From: Metallyticus violacea
Taxonomy: Eukaryota > Arthropoda > Insecta > Mantodea > Metallyticidae
Assembly (NCBI GenBank): GCA_030762175.1
Contig: CM060838.1
Span: 21,572,001 to 21,636,000 of the forward strand
Reading direction: 5' to 3'
Length of the DNA: 64,000 nt
Shown one piece after another: positions 47,901 through 59,900 of this stretch. Under the pieces are notes generated by a model. The model saw only the letters and a program-made list of their open reading frames with translations. It ran no database searches and had not been told where the DNA came from. The first letter of the stretch is position 1; each line of letters opens with the position of its first letter. The position numbers and the translations under genes were made by a program.

Positions 47901-50900
47901 AAAAGTAGAACAAAGAGAAATGCAATAATTGGTAGAATATACTACATAAACTGTATGCAAAGTAATCAGTATATGTTCATATGCTAAAATTGTATCTAAG
48001 AGCATTTATCTCAAATGTGTGGATACAATCTGTCTTTTACTTGGAGTGGCTCACCGAGTAAGTAGTTAATCTGAAGTCATCCCTATTTATAAGAGGCTTT
48101 AATTCACTATATATTAGTTACAAAGGGAAGATATAATTAAGAAACTGAACTTAAGTAGCTACACTGACTTTTATTTACCATAATAAGGAACACTAATTAA
48201 GAGTCTTTTGAATTATTTCATCAAATTTCATTTTATGTGGAGTTTTGAAAACCAAAGAGAAAATTTATCATTTCAATCACAAAACCTCTGTGATAGGTGA
48301 AATATTTTGATGTGGATATACTTAAGTTTTATTTACAACAGCTAAGAATCAGCAGTTCAAGTTTAAGGCAGTGTTCACTTATTTTTAAAATGGACAGGAT
48401 GACAGCACAAAGTTTGGAGGTATAATACTAGCTTTATATTATTTTTACTTTAGATTCATTCGAAACGCTAATATCAGTAGAATAGTTTTAAAAATTGTTT
48501 AACATTCTGGTAATTTTTGTGTGTATTCTCTGTTTATCGAAAGCTGAGACTGCAATGTCACAAATGCATGTATTAATTGACCATAGCACAAATATCATAC
48601 TTCTCCTCCCTTGTAAATAGTTTAGTATAATAATAATAATAGTTTCAGAAACATGTGATCAAGATCCCCCATAATAAGCTTGTTCAATTTTGTATGCATG
48701 TGCCTTGCTATTTTCTTTATTTGCGCCATTGTTCCGCTCCTAAGATTGAATTTCAAGGCATCCAGCTTCTCCTCCACCCTGTAACTGAAGTTCTTGCAGT
48801 CACTTTTTCAGATTCTGCAACTTTGAGTACACCTCTGCAGTATTAGGTCTGAAATTTGTTTCTAGTAACACCAACATTAGTTTATAATATTTCACATGAA
48901 ATAGCAACTCATCATCTTCAATATTCTGAAGGCATGAGAATGCACTGCTGAATGGCACTGAATGAAGAATGAAGAATGAAGAAACTCAAAAAGGAAGACC
49001 GTTTACTCCCAATCAAGAATTCCACTCATTTGAGACAAGGAATGGGGATCATCACAGCCTTGGGACCTCTCTCCTGCAGGAATTGTAGGAAGATATTTCT
49101 TCCTGACATGCAAAAATGTTTGCTTCATGGTGACTACAAACTCATTTAGCAAAGACAAATTATCCCTCAACATGACACGAACAAGATGAACTTTGGTGCT
49201 CAGCACTGGATATGGATAGCATCATCTGGAAGGAGGAATGGCAACCCTGCAAAATAAGGAGTATGTATATCACAAAATTATTGACATATGCAACAAATGG
49301 ATGAATTTTTCCTTTGAGGGGCCATTCTGTATGTAACAGCCGGTTGATTGGTTAAGCTAGTACTGGGGTGAACATTAGTCAGAAATCGGCAGCTATGATC
49401 ATTGCATAGGTTGTTACCACCATTCCATAAGCAGGAATACTGATCACTAAAATGTATAATGTGTATAATGTTTCTTAATGAATACATAATATACTGTCAC
49501 ATAACGTACAAGAACATGTCCATATGTTCCTAGAGTTAAATACATACGACCTCCCCTCTGGGTGTCCGACGGGCTTTCAAGTAAGGGAATGAAATGAGAA
49601 CTGCTGAGGTCAGTCAATTGCATGTGGGACAGTCCTCTCAAGGAAAAACAGTTCTTGATCAAAGTTCACTTAAATGCCTTTAAAGCTTCTGTAATGGCTC
49701 AAGTACAGTTTCGTCCATTCACTGCCTCCATTTAAGTGATTCCAACCACATACTGCTCCTGGAATCTGGAAGGCTACACCGTAGAAAGCAGGGCTATAAA
49801 TTGCCTTGCCCATCTTGTTAGACATAATAGCAACTTTTTTGTCATTTACAATGGCAATAACATGCTCTTTCCTAGATTTTCCAAGAGAGACAAATGTTTC
49901 CTGGCAGGTTTCTGCCACCTATATTGTTCTTCTTACCCCTGATTTGAAAGTTGGGTTATGGAAATCATCTAAATGGTTTTGGCAGCCTAATACAGCCACA
50001 AAAGCAGATATATGAAAAATCCTTGCATTTATGGATTTATACATAAAAAAAGCACATTATACTTATTTTCAGGCCTTAAACTGACCAAACCAAAAGGGAT
50101 TTAAAACCAATATCATTGTGTGCTCTTTTGCCAATGTGTCCCAGGAACTTTGACTATAGAAAGCGAGTTTCCAGAACATTTCAAGCCTTATGCATCCTCA
50201 CTATAATTTAACAAAAAGAAATCTAATACTAATTTAAATATAAAGCAGCATTGCATACATTTTTAAAGTAATATTTCTCCTAGCAATAAACACTTAACGT
50301 AAACACATCAACTACACGTTTTTGTAGCTATAAAAGTTTGAATAGAACATGTAGTGAAATAATGTACCTTTGCATCTTTTGTACATTCAACATAGTCCTC
50401 TGATGCTTGTACATATTTGTTGCTTCTAGGTGGCCTAGGCTTGCCATTGGAAGTTTCCCATGTAACTCGCTAATTGCAGAAACTACACAGCATTATATCA
50501 CCAAACCTCTTCATTTCATTTTGGGAAAATTGCATTATTCACACATCTAAACATACTTTTGATGGCACTGTCCTGATATTTTGCATAACTTTTCGTTACT
50601 ATGCACTCTCTTATGCTTCAGCTACTGCTGCTGGAATCTGAAATGAATAAGCGCAAACAAGATTGAAGCATCGCTTCTAGATGTTTGGGTGTTCCCGCAT
50701 ACTTTGTTACATAATAAGATATCTAAACATACTTTTGATGGCACTGTCCTGATATTTTCCAGAACTTTTCGTTACTATGCACTCTCTTATGCTTCAGCTA
50801 CTGCTGCTGGAATCTGAAATGAATAAGCGCAAACAAGATTGAAGCATCACTTCTAGATGTTTGGGTGTTCCCGCATACTTTGTTACAGAATAAGATAACA

Positions 50901-53900
50901 ATTAGCAGTAGCATGGTATTCATTCAGTGCTCACATTCTTGATGGTCAATGGTCTGTTGTTGTTGCAGTTTTAATTCATTATTGTTAGCTTATAGAATTT
51001 GTACAGTGAAAAAATCATATAATTAAGATTATTGTATTATTGAGTTGAACTGCACACTCTTAATTATTAAATTTCCTTGTTAATTTTTCTTCTCCTTAGG
51101 TTGTATTTAAAACTACAAACATTAATTAGCTGACGTTTTGATTCCAAAAAGAATCGAAACATTTTGTTAAAACACGTGTCTCTTAAATGGCAATACAATT
51201 GTAATTTTATAATTTATAACTCATAAAAGATTCAATCATGTGCATAAAGTGTGATCATAATATTAGCGTTTTTGTGCAACTTCTTCTGTCTCTGAATGCA
51301 TATATGGGAAACTGAAGACTGCTGATTTTGTAATCCAGAAATCATGGTGTTTCAGTAATTATTGAATTTTTTTAAGCTTGCACACTGATTGTTTATTTGG
51401 CTGATTAATCAATGGCTTAGATCTTATTACTTGTGTCTCAAAATCTGAACATTTGCAGAAGGCTAAATGTTAAAGGTGTGTGAACAAAATGCTTTTTGTA
51501 ACATTCTCTGTTTGGTATGCGAGTAATGTAAAGTTGGAAGTATCAAACCTCTATGTTACTAATGAAAGATACAAGAGGTATTAGATCTAAGTGACTGAAA
51601 TACTTGCAAATCAAACAGTTCATAATTTAAGAACCAATTTGCAAATCATTAAAGCATTTACTGCCCCACAGATATCCAGAGCTCTAACACATACTACTGG
51701 AATTCAGAAAAAGCTATGTATATACCAGTGTATAAGTCACATTATTTGAAAGTTTGTCATCTTTTGGATGTTTCCTGCAACATTGGAGAAACTTCACCCT
51801 ATTCTGATGGCGAAAAGTTAAAAAACTTTGCAGGTGTCCTAATGCCTCTACTTAAAGAGACTTGGCTGGAGGCAATGCCAAGTGGCAATGAACGTAAGTA
51901 TAGATACTTTTGCTATTTTCTTTCCCGAAAATATTTTGCTTTAAATTATGATAATAAGTATAACAAACGCTTTGGAAGGTTAGGGTGTGATTGGATATGT
52001 GTGAGATGTTATTTCCCTGAACCTACAGAGCTTTATTCAAAAGTAAATTGAATTCGCAAGAGTAAATATACATTTTCAGTTTTCTCATGAAAGTAACAGT
52101 AGTTCAATCTTATATTAGTTTATATGAGACTCCATCTTTGGGGCTACTCCACTTAAGAACACAAGCATTTCAAATTGGAAATGCTTGAAATTATGACAGT
52201 TGATAAATAGTAAACAAAACTGAGAAATAAAAAGTAGAAAATATTCAGAGAAATCATTCAGTATAATTAAATTAATTAACATATTTTGGAACAAATACTA
52301 GTCACATGAAAGTGACTATATTGACATCATACTGACAGAAATCACGAAGTCCAAAAATGACTGCTTTGAAATATTATCACTATTAAGGAAAGGGAGCTTT
52401 ATATTCATGAAGTGATATTCTTATGTTTCAAAATAACAGTATCTTTATATCTCAAAAATACAATTATGGATATAGTGATTTCTTCTACAACAACAGTAAC
52501 AAGAGCAAGTGAAAAGTTCTTGACTTGGCACAGAGGTGGCATTGATATCAATGAATTTTTTTTTGTAATGTAGCTACATGTTTTGCATTAACGTTAGTCA
52601 ATTGTCAAACTTGATCCTGAAGAGTTTTGTGTGGTGGTTGAAAATAGATAATGTTGTGTGTGTTTCATTCAAATGGAGAAACTGTGGAATACCATGTCAT
52701 CATAAAATACTAAGAATACTATGTCATTATAAAATACTGAGATGAGTGTCACATTTGTTGAATGCTGACCAAAAGCAAATGTGAAAACTAATTTCACAGC
52801 AATGTTTGTAACATTTTAAAAAGAATCCGTGTCGACATATAGTGCATGATATATTTTGGATAAATAGAACAATATTTACATAGTCTTCAAGAATGATGGA
52901 GTTTCTTGAGGTTACTGTAAAATATGCATTATGTGCAACAAATTAAAAGTGCTTTTATTTAATTCATTAACTGAAGTAGATTCTAAATAATATTAGTAAG
53001 TTTAAAAATGTGTATCATTAGCATGGCAGACCTCAAACTGAAACTAAATTTCAGTCCAAACTCTGACAAGAATGTCTGAAGTAATGTTTGTAAATGTTTC
53101 TCTGATTCTTTGCTTGGGTGGTCAAGATTCTCAATTCTTTCACTGTAAACCTTATTCGTGGTATAAACCCACAAGACGTCTAATGGAGCACAATCAAGAC
53201 CTCTTGCAAGACAGATGTAACAGTCTGGATTGATGATTCAACTCATCTTGCACATGATTTGCCAAGTGGAGTAGCACTCCATCTTGTTGAAAGAAAATCA
53301 GCAACTTAGTCTGCTCATTTGTTCGCTTTGAGAAAAATAAAGAACTAGATTGTCCATCTACCCAATAGAACCGATGATGGTTTCAATGAAACAGATTTTA
53401 CCAAAAATCTTATGCATTAGGCTACACCAAATACTAACCTTTGGAGAATCTTGAATGTATTTGTCACACTGATTAAGCACTTTATTGGGGCTACTCATTG
53501 TGTGGATTTTTCCAGCCCAAAATTTGACAATTGTGCTGGTTTATACAACTGCTTAAATGAAATGTGGCCTCATCCAAGAAGAAATTACTTTTTGAATATA
53601 ACGAGAATTTAACTTTTATGTCTTCTTCACAACATCATGCACAGTTGACTTAGGAAGACCTAACTGTAGATCATGACATGCAATGAGCTTCCAAGATCTC
53701 CAAACACTGGACTGTTGGATTCTTTCCTTCTGATGTTCTAGGCCTTCCTTCTGCTTTTCCTCTTTGTATCCTATTAGCTCCTGAACCTTTTGTACCATCA
53801 TCTGATACTTTTTTAATGTGGTGGGTCCTTGTTATGCTTTCATCTGTATTGACATTGTATCAGAATAACTGATGTGTTCCACCAGTCATAAGACAAGCAC

Positions 53901-56900
53901 AGATTTTCCTAGTATGTAAACATTTTAAAAACCATACAGAGCATTTTTTATTTTAATTTTAGTTGTATGATGCAAACTGATTGATTTCTGTATGGAGATT
54001 GTTTTATTTTTAATGCTTTTATTTTAGCATGTAACAAAAGAATTATAAATATTACAATTGCTTTATTATGATGATGACAACAATGATAGAAAATAAAAAC
54101 ACATCAACTAAATCTGTGTAAGTTGCTGAATTAATTGAAAGTAATTTCAATCATTAAGTCTAACCCAGTGAAACCTCAATCCATAATTCCAAGAGCAATG
54201 TTGTCTTGGATCCATCATTTTATGTAGTACCAGACTTAATTTCATTATAAACAATATGAATAAAAGTTACATTGATTGTTGTGAATTATATTTAAGACAT
54301 TCATGATTTGTTCACTTTTCATATGAAGTCAAATCTAGCAAATTCATTGGACCAAACATTGTATAGCAAGATATATCATTGTACTGCAAATCATTTTACA
54401 GAAGAAAATGCTCTATCTATGGAGGCAGCATTGCTTTTGCAGTGCATAGTGGAAATAATTCAGCTACTGTGGGAATTACTACTCCTTTGGGAAAAAAAAG
54501 GAAGATTGAAGACATTGGTATGTTTTTTTTATAATATCTCATTTATTTGTGCATCAAATTGAACTCAAATCAAAAACATTATACAGTAATGTTTTGGTAT
54601 AAAAAATTTATAAAATATGTTTATTTTTTTAAAAACTGGAAAATGTTGTGTATCAGATTGTGTGTTGTTTCTTTGTTTAAATTTGAAACGAGCCAAAGCA
54701 GTATATATAATGTTTTTATAGGAGCAATTTTGTACTGCAATTTGTTTCTTTTTCTTTTAATATCTTAACATTAATCTTCTAAATGCTCTAAGGCTTTGCA
54801 ACAGTATATGAAATGAATTAATGAAAGTTCAAAAGTCCTTTAGTACCTATAAGCTACCCGGCATTTGCCCTGTTATGTATGACAAGTCAAATTGTGTGAA
54901 AAATCTCATCTAAGCAGTTAGTTCCAAAAGTGCCTGAAATGAGTATAAAAAGGAAGTTGGGATGATCTTTCTGCTTGCTTGTCTTTCTGTATCATTGCAA
55001 GCATGCACACACAACACATGCATGGTGTAAAGTTATTTTATACTGTTAACACTAATTAAAAATTGTATAGAAATACTTTGAATATTTGTTACTATTTAAT
55101 TACTTATATCCTTATATAATTAAATAAAACATATGCTTCGTGTATCTTTAAGTAATTTCCTTATCTTTTCATCGTGTTCAGATCGTGATCTATCTGCATA
55201 TATTGAGACTGCTCACAATTTGCAACAAGACAGCTTTTCCTCAACCATTCCTTCATAAAACATTCTACATTGAAACCACATTGTGGGACGGTCTAACTAA
55301 GGGCCAAACTGATTGCATTTTTTATGAGCAGTAAACTTTGATGAGAAAATAAAATGATAATGCAACTAAAAGCTCATTTACATTTAGCAGTTGATATGAT
55401 TAATGTATTTACACTTGCTTCATGAGGCTCAATTTCATCAGGTTAAGCACTACTGCCATCCATATAATATTCTTGAAATCTGTGCACAGCATCAGTGCAA
55501 AAACACATTCTATTTGCTAATCCCTTAATCTGTTTATCTGCATAGCAGCTTGATTTTTTTTTTGTGTATTGATTGGTTTAAAACCTTTTAAATTTTTCAT
55601 TAATTGAATATAGTTATCTGTAATTGTCATCACTACTTCCAGCAGATATTTTGGGGGCCTATGTTTTAAGCATACAAATCAGCACTTAGTTTTTCAAAGT
55701 CCTTCTGACAAATTGTTGACACTTTCTTCTGTTGCAATTTAATACCGTTGAACCATTGTATTAATTACTTTTAGAATCTGAGTAATAATCTCCTCAGTTT
55801 TGAATCATTGATTTAAGCACACGGTATTTAAGGCATATCAGATGATCTGTTTCAGGCGAAGTAATTTTTTATGTAATTGCAAAAATAAATGTTCATTTGG
55901 GGCATCCAATAGTAGTCTCATGTTTAAAACAAAGTAAACATTACTTAACTTCTTTTTAAGGCCAGCATCCCTCCCAAACTGATTAATGTCTTCATAAACA
56001 TTGTAAAAATGTGAGAAAAGTTCTGCAATTGTTGTAGATTGCATTTACAGATATTGTACTAGATGATACCCAGCTGTCCTTGATATTCTTCCAGTATATT
56101 TAATCTGCTATTTATTTGTTGTATGACTTATTCCATTTCAGCTTTGTTTTTTGGAGATGCATTATAAAGAAAATACTATTTGCCAAAAAATAATTCATTA
56201 GAGAAACAATGACATTTTGCACACTACAACACTTACAGTTATTTCCAGTTGATTGCTACAGTGCCAAACATTAAAGTGGGATACTTTTGAACAAGAAGCT
56301 GTGCAACCCCATCATGTTTACCAACAATGTTAGAGGCCCCATCACAACTAAACAAGATCCAGCTACATGACAATTAACTACCGCAAAGATACCAACATAT
56401 CAGACTTTTAAAAGTATGGGTAGGTCCATAAGTTTCCAGCCCCGCCGATAAGGATTATCACCTTCACAAAATCCTTATCTGGTGTCTTACCTTATCAGTT
56501 AAGTAAATAATTGCAGCTACAACTTCCCCAACACTGTGTTCAGTTGTTCAGATATAGTTGCATAAAGAGGCGGCTCAAAGTTATAGAAATAGCAATGAGG
56601 TTGAGTCTTTCTAAAACTACAGTCCTTTGAATTATTCATGAACATTTAAACATGAATAAGATTAGTACAGGATGGGTGCCTAGACTTCTTTCCTCAGTCC
56701 AAAAGCAGCAACGAATCATCTGTTGTCAAGTATTTTTGGAGCTCTGCCATGGCAAGAGGGAGAAGTTCTGCAAACCATTGTTACAGGAGATGAAACTATG
56801 GTCCTCTATTATGATCTCTTATCCAAAAGAGAATCAATGGGGTGGCATAAACCTGGCAAAGCACCACTTCTAAGGACCAAGGTCACTCAGTAAATCAAGA

Positions 56901-59900
56901 AGATCATGGCCACAACCTTTTGGGACTATGAAGGAATACTCTTCATTGAATTCAAGGAGAGGAATACCACAGTAAATGGGGAGTACTATGCTGGCCCACT
57001 GCACAGATTACATGCTTCCATTAAAGAGAAAAGGCGAGGAAAGCTGAATGGTGAGTGAGCCCTCTTCACGACAATGAGCCTGTGCACACAGCTCTTGTTG
57101 CAAAGGAAACTGTGAAGAAATGTGACTTGAAGGAGATCAATCATCCACCCCAGCCCAGATCTGGCTCCCAGCAACTATTTCCGCTTCTGAAAACTCAAGA
57201 AGGACCTTCAAAGAAAGAAATTTAAGTGTGATGAAGAAGTGATGGAAGCTGTTTATGCCCATTTTGCAGACAAGACTTCAGACTATTTTTGGGAGGGGAT
57301 TGAAATGTTAATTCAAAGATGTGAGAAGTGTATTGCAATAAAGGTAACTAACTATATTGAAAAGTGAAATCAGTTTTTGTCTTTATCGTACCTAGAAAAT
57401 GGTTAGACTGGAAACTTATGGACCTAGCATCATACATTGTGCAGACATCCTGTGCTATATAATGATGCAGAAGATAAGGATGAGGTGAAGATGGGAGCAA
57501 TGGCAGAATGAGTGGGAGGGGAAATGAGAAACCCTGGAAGAAGCCTGCCCATATACCATTTCATCCATCATAAATCCCACTTACTGCCATTGGGATTGAA
57601 CCCAGGCCACCTTGGTGGAAGATGAGCAATCTAACCACTTGGTCATAGCACTGCCATATGTATAAACATTGAATGCTTTATTTCATTTAATCATAATTTC
57701 TTTTCAAAGGCACACAGAGCTAGCTAATATTTTTTTTCTAACCCTCAAAAAATATATATAACGCTACTGGTGGCAGAGGTCGTTAAGGCATGGACTCGTG
57801 AGCAAGATGTCTGGGTTTGAATACTGCCAGGACCGTCCTCCCTGACAGGTTTTTTCCAGATTTTCCTCAGTCCTCATAAATGGCAAATGCCCGGGAGGTA
57901 GCCTAAACTTAGGTCTGGAACGATTTCTCCCTTAAAAATAAATCCTTTCCCAATATATCATTTCATCTCATGTATCATTAGTGTCCATTGCCTGTGGTGC
58001 CTCTGTAGCATAAATGGGCATTAAACACTATTCATACTCATACCTCAAAAAATATTTGTATAGAATGCATAACTTAAAAAATAAAAATGAATAGGTGACT
58101 CAGCCTTTGTTGGTACATAGATAAATCATTGAGGAATGGGTGCTTAATTGTATTCCTAGAATTTTTTATTACTGTAGTGCAATAGGAACATGTTTTTCTA
58201 TCAATAGCATTAATGAGAATAGATAAGACAGTAGAATGAATAAGGTAAGAGCATGAAAAAATTTAAAAAAAAAAGCAATTGCATGCATGCATACATTATA
58301 CTAAGTTTTCTATCTTGTATTTCTAGTTATAAATTTAGTTACATTTATTGTTTAAGATGGTTTAATTTTATTATTATTTTACTACGTCCTAACCTTTGTT
58401 TTAGCAATGAGGTATATCTTCAATAGTGGCAATGATGTTTGTCTCCTCTTATATCAGATTTTATCAGTCTGGTGGTTAACAGAAACTAGCTGTGGATGAT
58501 AATTTACTATTTACTATATGTATAAATGTGCAGAATGTATATTAATTCTGAAATGTATATTTTTTTGTGGTTAGTCCACAGAGTTTGCTTCTACCTACAG
58601 AAAGGACTTGGAGAATCATTTTCTTCGAGGTTTTCCATACACAAGATCACACACTGTAATGAGTGAATGGAAAGAATTTGAGATGAAAAACAGGCAGCAA
58701 ATGAAACAGAAGAAAAAAGCAAATAATTGGAGTGTGCTTTGGAAGGGGAAGACTGTTGATGACAATTGTACTGAAATCAACCTTACCTTATGCCGTTTAT
58801 TTTGCAACTTACATGATACTGAGCATCCTCCTGTAAACATCTGTACAAATGTGGTGGAATATACAAAGAGTAAGTAATCAATAGATGTTATATTTATAGT
58901 TAGTAGTTGTTATTATTGTTCTTTGAAAGGAAGGTTGTGCTAAGAGATAACAGCTGATAAAAAAGTTTTTTTTATGTTTATGAAAAGGATAACTGGAAAA
59001 ACAAACCATTTTATGTTGCTATACCCATGATCATGGAAACATTTCTTAGATTAAGTAACTGACTAAATGGTAGCAAACTCAGGATATCACTTCCTACAGT
59101 TATTCTAAATATAATGTAATAATTGAATATTATCTTCCTCAAAATCACAGTGGTTAGCTTAAGTGTTTTTGGTAAAACCCAAAACAGTGAGATCTCAATG
59201 CTATTATCCATCATACTTTTGCATAAGAGTTTCCAAACCAGCTGGCAAAGGTCCAAATTTTTTTTAAACAAATCAGGGTAGAGCTGTTTTTTTTCCCCCT
59301 AATTTTTTCCTTTAAACAGAAAAGGTATATTATATAATGCCTCAATTCTCTTGCACCGTTAAGTTAACAGTTCATAATTATAGTTTTGGTTTTGCAGGTA
59401 TGAAAGTGAATCAAGTTTAAAGAAAAATTTTGGCTTCTGTTTTTATATTTGACTCACTCACCTTTGAGATGTTATACTTAAGTGTTTCAATAGTAGGCAG
59501 TGGAAACTGGTTTGCCCTGCACAGCCATTTCATTTGTCAATAGCATCAAGTCTGAGCAACAGATACATGCATTGATTATTATTTAAGTGTTTGGTGCAGG
59601 AAGGCATTAAAAAAAAGGGCAAATATAAAGGGCACAGTGTGAGGATAAGTTGCTTGTAAACACCAGTGCATAAGTGACACAAGAGTTTCATAGAAGAATG
59701 AAAAACTGTGGGAAATAACCAATGTCATCCTTGGATGAATGTAAGGAAAACAAACATTTGGGCTGTTTGGGATCTTATTGAGTGTGACTGACAGTCGTTG
59801 GTTTCTGAAATCATTTCTGAGGTTGGGTTAAGTTTTAGTCTATCATTTCAGATGACTTGGATTACCAAAAAGTGTCAGCAAGGTTGATTCCTTCAATTCT

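Noticed and set aside
50545..50896. CRISPR-like or satellite array
   Set aside because: Only two units, directly adjacent with no spacers, in a eukaryotic intron.
58588..58600. CTACAG at 58595-58600 and CCACAG at 58577-58582 as the acceptor of TEX10 exon 6
   Set aside because: Both break the reading frame carried from exon 5; GGTTAG at 58569-58574 keeps it.
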